Position numbers and translations under genes: made by a program
Source of the DNA: Apostichopus japonicus
Taxonomy: Eukaryota; Echinodermata; Holothuroidea; Aspidochirotida; Stichopodidae
Length of the DNA: 64,000 bases
Assembly: GCF_037975245.1 (NCBI RefSeq)
Contig: NC_092576.1
Span: 38,091,111-38,155,110, forward strand
Direction: 5' to 3'
The notes under the pieces: generated by a model
The model's input: the letters and a program-made list of their open reading frames with translations, nothing else
What the model was told of the DNA's origin: nothing
The model's database searches: none
Part shown: in pieces, positions 13,701 to 25,124 of the stretch
Numbering within the stretch: position 1 is the first letter of the stretch
Layout: every line of letters starts with the position of its first letter

Positions 13701-14005
13701 GTAAGACCATGAATACGTTATTGAGAGTAACAGACATATAAACTTTGTCACCTAAAATCAGCAATATTTGAACATAGTTGTGATTATTTTAAATATAAGC
13801 GTCTCTGGAATCATGGACTTAAAGAGTAAACTATTTTACCATAACTCAAAACAATCACACTAATATGTGGAAGCGCCACAGGCGAACATAAATAAAACAC
13901 GCACTGCCTTACTGAACATAAACATGCTATGCTGATTCGATTAGAGATATTTTGGGTCCTCTGTAAGATTCAAGTGCTTGTTTTATTTATTGGTTTCTGA
14001 AACAG

Positions 14006-14082
14006 GTTTGATGGTTGCTTGCTGCCGAGTTCTGCCTCTTTGGGCCCTTCTTTGTCGAAATTGGAATCAAAGAATATAAACG
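14006..14082 (+). pseudogene. NLR cassette exon 3-type (77 bp)
   Basis: A 77-bp segment after a gaaacag acceptor and before a GTATGG donor. It is the same length and phases (2 in, 1 out) as the exon at 32689-32765. Spliced to 13700 it reads on as FDGCLLPSSASLGPSLSKLE, parallel to FLNCKLPASIRPEKIPEELR in gene 1. It is open itself, but its upstream partners are broken. A possible trace of the fourth cassette exon, after an acceptor near 14400, is too weak to call. In the 58-64 kb duplicate this exon and its surroundings are absent. Confidence 0.65.
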
Positions 14083-15094
14083 GTATGGTACATTGTAGTT
14101 CCTCTATATTCTCTTTCGTTCTGAACAGCATAATCGGAGATATGTTACATTATACAATGTCTTTGGTAAGGTATCTTACCTGTTTTCCGCTATTCTTGAA
14201 CGTTTTCGTAGATAATTAGAACTTAATAACGTTCTTGGTACGTCTGCAGTGAACAAATCTCGATTTTTGTTTTAGTCTGGTTTAGTCGATTTAGGCCTAC
14301 TTCCCATGACTTGTTATGGAAATGACTATTTTATTATTTCTCTACATTTAGTTTTCTGCTTTTCCGACGGGCGGGAAGGGCGCCACTGCAAGCTACATTT
14401 TCAGTCTGGTCATCGGCTGCTGAATCCTGGAACTTCTTCAGTTTTTCCTGTAATTATATTACGTGTTTCCTCATTTACGTACTCATCACATGATTAGTAT
14501 TGTGGCAATTAATTAGGAATTCGGATATATTCAAGTCTTGTTTAATAGCCAATGCATTGTATTACTTGTAAAAAATCTTGGCTGCGATTCTGTGATACTG
14601 CGACAAAACGCCTTACTTGAAACAGCGCGACTTTATAATTGATACTGGAATGTTTTTAGAGCGTTTGATGTATCATAATATATACATGGTTTCTGCGTCC
14701 TCTTATTAGGGTCACAAAAAGCTTCTTCTGTTACAACGAAAAATAGCTTCAACCAATATCCGCGGTCACTTAAGAGACATATTGTGATTGGTCGCTGAGC
14801 AATCAAGATAAACAATGAACTCACGTGATCATCTAGTTGAACAATGAACGCACTTAAACAAAACTATGACGCGGCTGTCCGTATCTAATGATGAAACTAA
14901 CTAAGAGCTGTAAAATGCTACCGTTTTATGGATTTCTTTAATTTAGTAGAGGTTATGCTAAATTTATATTCAGCCATTTTTCGTTGCGTTTTGTTGATAT
15001 ATTGTGTTTCTATTTCATATTATAATTATATCATCGGTCGTTCTGAAATCCTAATAATTATAACAATTAATGTGTTTTTCCCCTTTTTTTACAG

Positions 15095-15174
15095 TTAAAG
15101 TCGTTGGAGAGATATTGATAGAGGTAGATTATGCGACAATACAACTGTTCTGTCCTTTTGATTATGAAGTCTAG
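15095..15174 (+). other. Acceptor-bounded short ORF resembling the 3016 segment
   Basis: After a strong polypyrimidine acceptor (cccctttttttacag) one frame reads KVVGEILIEVDYATIQLF and stops at TAG. It resembles the candidate exon at 3016-3063. It could be a decayed terminal or internal exon; no donor is convincing. Confidence 0.2.
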
Positions 15175-15427
15175 GCAATGTATTCCATTTCCAGGACTGC
15201 TGGTATTGTTCACACATCAATTGAACACCAATCATTGAATCGTCCGAACATAATACCTTTTCTTAAGTTTAGACATTATAACAAAAATATATCGCGTGGC
15301 GTTTTCGTTTTTAGGTGGTGGACAAGGGGAAATCATCTTGAAATTCCCGGAAGACGAATTTGTGTAACTAGTGTTCATCAGTTGGCCATTGATGTCATAC
15401 GTATTTTACGTGACCTATTTTGAACAC

Positions 15428-16993
15428 CGCCACTGATTCGGTACTGTCACTTGCTTTCCATTGTGCACTGTCAATGGCATTATTATAATTAAGTGAAGAA
15501 ATTACATCATCACTTGATAGTAAAAAATCAGCAATTGGAGATGTTATTGATTTAAAAAAGGCATTCGATACTATAGATCATCATTTGTTCCTAAAGAAAC
15601 TTGAACACTATGGTATACGTGGAGTAGTTCATGACTGGTTAGAGAGTTATTTATCCAATAGAAAACAGTATGTTCACATCAATAATTTAGAATCTGATTC
15701 TTGTAATGTTGTGTGTGGAGTCCCACAAGGCTCTATCCTTGGAGCCAAGTTATTCATTTTGTATATTAATGACATTTGTAATATCTCTTCATTACTCAAA
15801 TTTGTACTGTTTGCTGATGACACAAATATCTTTTGTTCCCATGAGAATGATTAGTTAGCAGATTAGTTAGTAAGGAGCTCCAGAAACTCAGTGTCTGGTT
15901 TGCTGTAAATAAACTATCTCTTAATATAAAGAAAACAAATTATATGATTGTTTCCAATTGTTCGTATAATGCTGATCCTAAAATTACAATAGATGATGTA
16001 AGAATTGATAGAGTTTATGTGACAAAGTTTCTTGGTGTTTTTATTGACCATCAACTGAGTTGGAAAGAACACATATCGAATCTATCAAGTAACCTTTCTA
16101 AAAGTATTGCAGTCATACGTAAAGCAAGTCATATATTAAACAAAGCGGCATTATATACCTTATATTGTGCAATTTTTCTTCCATATCTGAACTATTGTAT
16201 AGAAGTATGGGGGCACACATATAAGTCCAATATTACTCCTCCTTTATTCTTAAAACAAAAAAGGTCATTCGCATAATATGTAATGTTCATTATTTAGCTC
16301 ATACTTCTGAACTGTTTTACAATTTATAAATCTTAACTGTACCCAAACTAATTGATTTCTATACAGGTGTATTCATGTATAAGGTTTTTCATAAGTTATT
16401 ACCACCCACTCTACAAAGCTATTTTTCTTTTGCATCTAGTGATACTTATAATATAAGGCACAAGAATTATAATTTTAAACAAATTTTTGCAAGAACAACC
16501 AAAAAAACAGATGTGCATCTCCATCTCTGGTGTTAAACTCTGGAATTCATTTGATGATAAACTGAAGAACAATGGAACCCAGTCATTATTTAAGAAAATG
16601 TACAAACAAATGTTGTTATCCACTGCTAGTTCAAATTGATTATCTCCATTAATGTAAAATCTGTATAAATGCCCAATCTTTTCTTTCTTTCTTTTCTTTT
16701 TTCTCTCAATCTTTTCTTTTTTTCTTCGATTTTCTGTTATTTTTGTAACTTTATGTATGTTAACCTGTCTTGACTAATTCTTTTGTCTATACTTTTCAAC
16801 ACATATTTGGAGGAAAACGATTCATAAGTATTGCACTTCAGTTTTTCTCCTTTTCCACACATTAGATCTTTGGTAGTTTTCATTGAATTATATATAATAC
16901 CATGATTATTTGATTATATGTATTGAATTCTTGTTGAAAATGTACTTATCTTTTGTGTTGGAAATAAACAGTTTCATTGTCATTGTCATTGTA
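15428..16993 (+). mobile_element. 5'-truncated CR1/L2-like LINE with RT domain
   Basis: The RT core is visible: DLKKAFDTIDHH (motif A), GVPQGSILGAKLF (motif B) and LFADDTNIF (catalytic motif C, about 15810). A TAG near 15852 interrupts the frame. It continues from 15873 with LSVWFAVNKLSLNIKKT, VTKFLGVFIDHQLSWKEH and YLNYCIEVWGHTYK. Further frame damage follows near 16275, and the ORF end (SLFKKMYKQMLLS) falls near 16638. The T-rich 3' UTR ends in a short TCATTG-unit tail (about 16974-16993), as in L2/CR1-type elements that finish in microsatellite-like repeats. Endonuclease and early RT are missing. It lies only in duplication copy 1, within the 5.2-kb block absent from copy 2. Confidence 0.9.
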
Positions 16994-18956
16994 TTAGCAT
17001 ATTTTACTAACAGTTTGTTATAGCTGTATTTTGTTCTATTTTTTCATCGTTCCTTATGATCCCTTCCCAAAATCTTGACTAAGATTCCAGTTTTTTTTTC
17101 ACTAAAAGAATCATTTTCTTGTATGTGACCTACATTAGAAATGTTATATGATGCTAATTTTTATTTCATTGTATTAAATTCTACTTCATCTCATCGCAAA
17201 TTGAAGAGAAAAAGATGAACTAAATCGTTCAGATACTATATTATTATACTATCATATGATTATACTACATATTGCATATCTTCTGTAACTGTCTAAGTTG
17301 TAACTGGTGTAAAGTATTTTATGATTAAAAACATACTCATTGATCAGAGTGTTAAGACAATTTGCATCATATGTCAAATATTAACGCGTTAAATGTTGTA
17401 AATAAGGTAAACATCGATTTAAGATTAGGCAATATACGTAAAGTTGAAGAATGTTTACAATTACAACCGTTTTCATTGCTACTCTTTGAGATGGTAACAA
17501 TTTCATCACCATCAAGTTCTTCCTTTTCTGAATGACAACAAAATGAATAAACACAAATTCAGGTCAGTTTTAATTATTCAATGCCTTTCTTTCCAACTGT
17601 TTCAACCACACACCCAGTTATTAACTACTAATTGTATATAACAAAAATGACCAATCTCTGTCAATTAATTATTTCGAAGAGAGCGCAAAACTAATTTTGT
17701 ATTGATGACAACTATTTGCAATATTGCAAAGTATCTTGTGGTTCACCCAACAAAAGTTTGCGTTTCCAAAAGAGCACGCTCAAATAATACGAAAATGATA
17801 TGATGTTTTGCATCAATAAAAGGAATACGGACTTATGTATGAAACGCGACACTGTTTCAGATTTCACCAAAATAAGGAAAGGTAATACAATATAAAATAC
17901 TGAAACACTGATCGGTTTTATTGCTTTATTACACTGCATCTGCATCTGTGGCCAATTACTGAGTGACAGTACCCTATATTACATATATTTTTTCATTGCA
18001 ATTATTTTCATGTTTAATTAGTGCCGGACATTTCTGCAAGACGATAGATTAGTGTAAAACCTGTTTTCTTCACCACCATTGTTCATCTACCCCCATCTTT
18101 AACTAGCAACGAGTTTTTTTTTTTCATTGTTGCGTTATTTGAAATAAATAATATTCCCCTTGTCCTCTTATCATTCGGTATATGACAGATTACTCTGCTA
18201 AATGGGCTTTGCCGTTATTTTAACACGTATTGTGACTTTATTAGTAAGAAAATATGGGATTAATGCTATTTACAAGGCTTTTAATTTATATATGTTGCTG
18301 CTTTGGCAACATAAATGTTGTATTGAGTCTTAACCATCTACCACATTCACGTTAATATTCCTATTAATGAGTAGTCGTATAACACCATATCCCTTTAAGT
18401 TTCTAACTCCGGAGACGTACTTCCTTGTCAGATTAAGGGGCAGCAAACATCAAGTAACTGGAGTCATAGATCAAATGTTACATCCTCCAGGGGACAGCTT
18501 ATCTATAGATTTATAAGAATGTACTACACATACACGTTATACATTTAATTGTAATATATTTTCTATCATTGCACCCTCAACCCTTCCCCATCATTCAAAA
18601 TATACATACAGTGTCAGGCGTATAAGTGGTTGCGCAATTGTTCCAGGTTGATTAGGGTGTTTACTAAAACTAAGTGCTAGTTAGAAATGGTTGATACAAA
18701 TGCGACGCGATGACTATATAAGTAATATTATACTTTTACACATTATTGGAAAACAATTGAACATCAATTACGATGACAATTTTATCTCCAAGAATTTCCT
18801 AAGAAATAGGTTCATGAAAATCAGCCAACAAGAAAGAAAAGGGGAATAAACTTTTGATAGGTTAGAACAGCACTGACTTAACGTAATCGAACCTGACTAA
18901 TTAATTGATTGATTAATTAATTCCACTTTTATTTTATCGTTCCGATAAATTCCATG
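16994..18956. other. Non-coding stretch unique to duplication copy 1
   Basis: No recognisable gene. It ends at the point (about 18957) where similarity to the 62.3-kb region resumes. Confidence 0.4.
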
Positions 18957-21690
18957 TTACACAAGTGCAATCTTGCCTAAGAGCACTACGACTTCATTTT
19001 GAACCATCATATCATATCGGGCAAAATACTTTCTTGATACATACCCCAGTTCAGTTATCAAATGTCAACATGAACTTTGGCTATCAGAGGGAGTTAACGA
19101 TATCCCAAAATGTTGACTTCAACAAATAACCATCCAGCAAGGTAAATATGAACTTTGTAATTTGCTATTACTAGTCGTTACAAGCGTCAACGGCATTAGC
19201 TCATTATGTATAGTTTTACCTCGTACTACGCCATTTTGTAATCATGCGGATAATGATTTATGTTTTTCACCTTGCAAAGGATTGAAGATGTTAGTTATAG
19301 TTCGTTAATTCCAGTACACCAACGGTAAGTTGTAGAATATCATCATGCTTCCATTACTGGGCAATACAGTTGGATTTCAAATGGACATGTTTGTTGTCAG
19401 ATATTTCTATTTTTTAGCTGATATATATATATATATATACCAATTTTGAATCACAATGGGGTTTGTTAAGTTGTGAAAGAAAACATATACATGGAGTAGT
19501 ATTACCTTACAATCCATTTACAAACTTTGAAGCACAGGTTCGTCATATATACGGTAAAAACTTGGTACTTCCTACGGTACTTCCTTGGTCACTTTGACCA
19601 AGGAAGTACTACGTAGATCAGTATTGGAGTAAAAATTCTAATTTGACTCGGAATTCGACCAAGGGGTCGTTAAATCAAAACGGGCAAAACGGAGTTAAAC
19701 CGGCATATCTTTGTGAAATATGTTTGCGATATTTGGCTTGGCAATCGTTTCTTCAGGACGTCACATATCCGGCCAGATGCTGACAATGGTTACAAAAACG
19801 AATTATTTGCTATAATAGAGAAAATGTACATACATTTACATTTCAGCAAAGATGGTGTCTCAGAGTAATGATCACAAGACCGTGAATGATTTAAACATGC
19901 TACATGTTAAAAATATGACTACACTTATACCATCTTAGCTAGGTTTGTATGACCTATACGTTTTAACTCAAATACCAAGTCCTTGCTGCTGAGATAACAT
20001 ATCCTTCAACCAGTATTGTAGTGACAGAAATTTTGGGTAAGAAATATCTGAGAACTATATGATGAATAGTGGCGTGGACAGAATTTCACAGATAGAGAGC
20101 GAATTGACAAGTTCTCACTTTCCCCAACAGGTTAAGATATGGGCGTGAACCTGTTTAGAATGGCGACAGCAAATGGAATATTCCATACGTTAGGTTGAAG
20201 AGTAGCAAATTAGGTCGTTGAAGCCAAGTACAATCTCGAGGGTTTAGTGATCCTCATCTAGGTGCATTCTGAGGCATATTTAGAGTATGAATTAGGTGTT
20301 ATATTAGGTATCAGAGCACGGTTGTGTTAATAAATACTCTTAAAGTGTTATTTGTAAAATGTTCATATGGAGAATCATTAGACTGGCGGTGGTAGCGGCA
20401 AGCCATGACCTCCCATCTATTCTTATATTCACACGTCGCTGCATATGCATTTACTCGGAATGTCTCTTGTATAAGAATATCTGAACACAGTATAATATGT
20501 ATTAGAGATAGAATACTTAGCAGTTTACCTATTTTTTTTTTTAAGGATGAGTAAAACACTACGCAGATGATACAGGTATCGATATATGTTGTAAGGTTGT
20601 AGTGACTGTTGATCGTTACCACCACGGCCCAAATTAAAGAGCCAATTCCAGTATAGATTTTGAGGAAATGTTGTTGTGTTCGACTCAAATTTCATATCTG
20701 AGTCAACAACATGTCGTCACTTTCAATGATCACAAGGGAGAAGTTATAAACAAGACTTTCTTGTGACTTTAGTAACTAAAATAACAATTAAAAAGTACTC
20801 GTACTCGGATTATAATATGCTGTTCTTGGACACTGATACTCGGTACACGAATCGCATAAAAACATTACTTAAACCTCGAGCTCTGAGAAGTACTTGTTAT
20901 TCGGACTACGTCACTCTGCATGTCACAAACATTAATTCCCTACATTGAAAAGGTAATGTTTTCAATCGATAATTTAATACAAAAATAATAACATTACAAT
21001 ATCAAAATAGGTAACACAATGTTACTTTATATCTTTATATATATTTTGTTAAACATGTATTCTTAATACGCTGCATTAAATTTGGGTTTCTTGAATCTTC
21101 ATTTTAATGTTGATGTTGTACGTTACTGTAAAAAGTTAAATAACGATTTTTTTTTGGTTTTTTGTTTTTTTGTGAAGCACAGTTCATCTGGAATTTTCAA
21201 TATTCCGATGTTTCAAAATATATATCAACTGATTATTCATTGCAATATAACATTTTTTAAAGCAGTTTATATACGATTTATGTTAAAGACTCAAACTTCA
21301 AATAGCTAGTTTCTTTAGCTACTTCATAATTCCATATTTTTACTTTTTCTTTTTACTTTGTTAGCTAATCGTATTGAATTTGAACGTGCATTTAGACATG
21401 TGGTGACTTGTTAGTTTTGTCGCAAATTATCATAAACAATCTTCAAGATCTCGTTATCGCCATGATAAAATATGAAGAGTAAATACTATATCTAACAGAC
21501 GCCCGAAAGTACATATGAACATTTTTCTGATTCCAATGTTATCAAACAATATAGTTGGTAGTTGTTTTCGCAAACGCTGTTACTCTGTTAATCATTTGGA
21601 TGATGTGTTATATCTATATTTTATTGGAACTGTAATTTTGGACTTTTTTGTTTCCTCATAATAGCCCCCAATTTGACTTCAGTCCTGATT
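18957..21690 (+). repeat. Segmental duplication copy 1, part b
   Basis: A diverged direct copy of 62300-64000 (for example acacaagtgcaat at 18959 and 62301). The stretch of about 19606-20735 is present only here. No coding content is recognised; the ORFs are short and not conserved in frame between the copies. The match runs to the window end in copy 2, so the duplication may continue beyond it. Confidence 0.85.
19577..19609. repeat. Perfect 15-bp hairpin with 3-nt loop
   Basis: GTACTTCCTTGGTCA, then CTT, then TGACCAAGGAAGTAC. With a 2-nt bulge the stem extends by five more pairs (ctacg at 19572, cgtag at 19612). It coincides with the edge of a 1.1-kb block missing from the duplicate copy near 63045, where only part of the hairpin survives (ggtcaccttgacc). 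Confidence 0.8.
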
Positions 21691-22355
21691 CAATTCATAA
21701 TTCTGTTACCAGAGATTGGTCTAAGAATTACAATTAAAGATTACTTAAAATCACATGTCGACAGTATAAGTAGAGGCCACAGGACCTTTAATGAATTAAT
21801 ACCCAGTAAGTCATATGGTTTTTACAACGTTAGAACAGTTAGCTCACATTTCCCTATGTATTAACCTGTAATATATCTAGAGAACGCGTATTTGAATATC
21901 TTCCAATCACGTTAAGACATGAACATTTAGCGTAATAGAACGATGATGACTACACCGAGTTTCTGACTTACCCGATCCATTTAAACGCCATGGTAATTTG
22001 ATAGATATTGCATGGAATGGCCAGTCACACACCCAGAATGCAATCACATCTCACCTTTGAGGCGGAACAGAACGAATTATTTAATGGCTTCTTACTTATA
22101 AGTCATAACCAGTTTTTATTTTTGGAAAGAGTATAACTACTTCCTCTTAATACCAAACAGTATTTCATAGACACTGTGTATTATAGATTAAACTATGTAA
22201 GCAAGTCATGCTGATTATTGGTTGTTACAATATGTTTACTCTGTTTGTACTTTAGCACTAACCATCGAAGAGGACAAGGAAATCGACAATGAATGCCGCA
22301 ACATTAATCTCAACCACAAATTGACAGTCATTAGCGTTGTTTAAAGTCTTTTGAA

Positions 22356-22446
22356 ATGCCAGGTAAAAAAAAAGCCGTTCGGAGAAAAAAACAACACACT
22401 CACAAAGGAACGGCGTCAGCATCACATTCAGGACTCACTTTAGCAG
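22356..22446 (+). CDS. NLR gene 1, first coding exon (basic N terminus)
   Basis: The ATG at 22356 has an upstream in-frame TAG in the genomic sequence and opens 30 codons rich in Lys/Arg (begins MPGKKKAVRRKKQHTHKG). It ends one base into a codon at a consensus GTAAGT donor. Joined to the acceptor at 23607 it reads through as ...LTLAEKKCILLDSLK with no frame break. A basic, low-complexity linker in front of the NACHT region is compatible with an NLR N terminus; the stretch could also act as a nuclear signal, which is inference. An acceptor-bounded ORF just upstream (22256-22344, ends TAA) may be 5' UTR or the tail of another exon. No death-fold domain is identified. Confidence 0.6.
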
Positions 22447-23607
22447 GTAAGTTACACATTCACTGTATTATCTTATTCTTTAGCATGCACATTACACAAC
22501 GGGGCAAAACAACATGGATGGAAAAGTTCAACTTCTCTAACAAACACCTCATTCTGTAGTACCAATATAATTACAATCATCGATGCTCTAAAGTTGCGAC
22601 AAATTCAATGTGACTTTAAGGACACAGACCTAATCATCATCTTGGCTTATATGTCAGGCGTAACACCACCAAATATATTATTTTAGAACATATCCCAAGT
22701 AAAACTAGTGTTTGGGAGCTGTCACTTTGAAAATGTGTCATTTCAATGCCACTAGGATCTGTATCCGATTATTTGTCTATAAAAAAAACATTAATATTGT
22801 GATATCTCTCAAATGGATTAAATGTTTCTTGATAAGTGCTCTTGACAACTGTCTATTTCACATAGACTAATGGTATTGTCCTCACCCCCCCCCCCCTGTT
22901 TACATTTTGGTATGATTACATATATTGGAAACAATTACATCTTTTGTAAGTGACATCAATGAAGTCGTTTTAAGAAAATTTAAAATAATCTCTTGATTGC
23001 TAAATACGTGTCATTATAAAAAAAAAATCAAAATAAAACATTCACGCTTCATTGAGTTATGACAACTACTCAATAAAGCCAAACATGTGATTTATCGGTA
23101 TGTTGTAACAGACCGTATCTTCGGTCCATGAAAACTGTATTTGTATCACACAAGTATTTTATTAAAGAGTATGTTATAAGCTGACCTAAAGAGTTATTAC
23201 ATAACAGCTCCCTGCCTAAAGTAAAACAACGAATGAAACGTAACTTATCTGATATTGAAATGTACTGAGATGTTAGTGAAAGAAATAACATCCGGCACAG
23301 AGATGACCTATCTCACACAGGAACCTAAATAGTGCATTAACTATCGCTACTTGATGTTATGAGCAGTTGAATGTACTGACATTTTCAATTATCCTTTGAG
23401 AGTGACCTAATAGATTGTTAAAATTGAATAACTTCTAGGTGCACTATAAGTATAGTACACAATATTTTATAGATTTTGCTGCTAATTTGGTGTTTATTTA
23501 GAACCCAAAAAATAAACATATATACTAGGAATACCTTCAGACGTTTCTCAGCATTACATTTACGTGTTTGTTCTAATAACATTAATTATTTAATATTTTC
23601 TTACCAG

Positions 23608-25124
23608 AAAAGAAGTGCATACTTCTAGATTCTCTGAAGACTGTTTACAAAAAGCAGTATGACGCATTACAACCAATTCCCTACATTAAGGACAGACTCT
23701 ATTGTATAGATAAGGTTTTTGTTGAGGGAGGTATTGAACACTTCCTAGAAACCCAGTCCGAAAACTCACAGAAAGAACGTTTGAGCTCGTATAAAAACAT
23801 TTTCACTGATTCAAGTTCAAGGTCATATAATAGGCGTATTGTGGTGGGTGAAGCTGGATACGGTAAATCAACTCTGACCCTCCAGCTAGCGTATGACTGG
23901 TGTAATGGTGTCAAGAATTCTCCTGTCTCTGCAGCGGATGTATTTGATTCTTCTGAAACTTAGGCAGTTGGGTAATGTAAGATCAATATATAAAGCTATC
24001 AAAGTGATATTATTGCCGAGTGAGTTTCGCTTGAATTCCAAAGACATTAAAGATATTCTTCAACGATGCACTACAGTGAAACTAATTCTGGACGGCTTTG
24101 ACGAATATCCAAATAGAGAAAAAAGTAATCGAAGTGATATCTGGCGCATCATTAAATCCAAATTGTTTGAAACAATTGATGTAACTTTGACAACTAGGTT
24201 TATACCTAAAGACTTCAAAAGGTCATCACCGAAACGACTGGAATTAATTGGGTTTGACGAAACAGCACGTGACCAGTATATTCGCAAGGCTATAACAGGT
24301 GAAAATAACGAAAATGCCGTTGATAAAATCAAGCGAGGATTGCGAGAAAACCCAATCCTTGATGACATTTGTCAAGTACCTCTGTTCTTTGTTACCTTCG
24401 CTCACATTACTCATGAACGAGACGACTTCCAGAAATTTAAGTCGGTAACAGACTTTTTCGTATACATGTTCAAATGTTTCCATAGTCACACTAGAAACAA
24501 GGCATCTGACCACAATGTAGTTAGCTACTATATCGAATATGAAAATAATCACGTTGAACTGGACAAAGTAGCATTTGAGGGTCTAAACAAAGAAAACCAG
24601 CAGATTACATGGAATAAAAACAGCTATGTGAGAGACTTGGTAAGCAGTTTTATGATATGTATCTCCGTGTGGGTATTTTAGTAGAGGAGGAGATACTTGA
24701 AGATTCAAAGAGAGAAACTTCCAGCGGGGACATCAAGACCAATACTAAAGTAAGATTCTACCATAAAATATTCTGTGAATGGTATGCGTCGTTTAGGTTG
24801 GCGATTGTCACTGCAAATGCAAACAATGCGTTTGAACTAGAACAAATTCTAAGTAAGATGGATCCATTTAACCTCCAGTATGTCTTTCGATTCGCATGTG
24901 GGCTTAGCAGTTCAGCTGCGAGTAAAATCATCGAACATTTGAAAAAGAAAAAGGATTGTGATAAGTTTGCAATCCTCTGCATCTTGGAACAAACTGGAGA
25001 CATTGAGGAGATCAGGAAGACTGTTACAGAGTTATGTTCTAAGGAGGTTATCATCAATAGAGATGACAGCAAGTTACTACAGAGGTCTACCGTACAGCTG
25101 CTACAGATAGCATCAAGTCATGAC
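23608..25124 (+). pseudogene. NLR gene 1, large NACHT NTPase exon with two frameshifts
   Basis: STAND/NACHT nucleotide-binding exon of an NLR-type cytosolic pattern-recognition protein. Acceptor ttaccag, in phase with exon 1. Walker A is GEAGYGKST (residues about 111-119 of the spliced protein), followed by LTLQLAYDWCNG. Walker B is LILDGFDEY (coded near 24086-24112), and a sensor-like LTTRFIP follows. A winged-helix-like part (VGILVEEEILED, then FYHKIFCEWYASF) leads to an alpha-helical segment. The frame shifts twice. One apparent extra base at about 23946 follows ADVF; one apparent missing base at about 24636 precedes LGKQFYDMYLRVG. They compensate, and the other coding features are intact, so the gene could be a recent pseudogene or carry assembly indel errors. 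The exon ends in ...LLQIASSHD with a GTAAGT donor, phase 0. Confidence 0.85.

Larger units (their letters stand above)
10232..13730 (+). repeat. Segmental duplication copy 1, part a
   Basis: Matches 58385-62300 as a diverged direct repeat. For example, the blocks after 10251 (gggataagtctttgtctgga) and 13067 (agtaacgctaagc) recur at 58405 and 61621. The match is interrupted between about 11220 and 12003, where the two copies carry different sequence (about 0.8 kb here, about 1.2 kb in the other). It includes the NLR exon remnants at 13027-13146 and 13503-13700. Confidence 0.85.

Noticed and set aside
24060-24552. Two 102-codon minus-strand ORFs
   Set aside because: They are antisense shadows of the NACHT exon.
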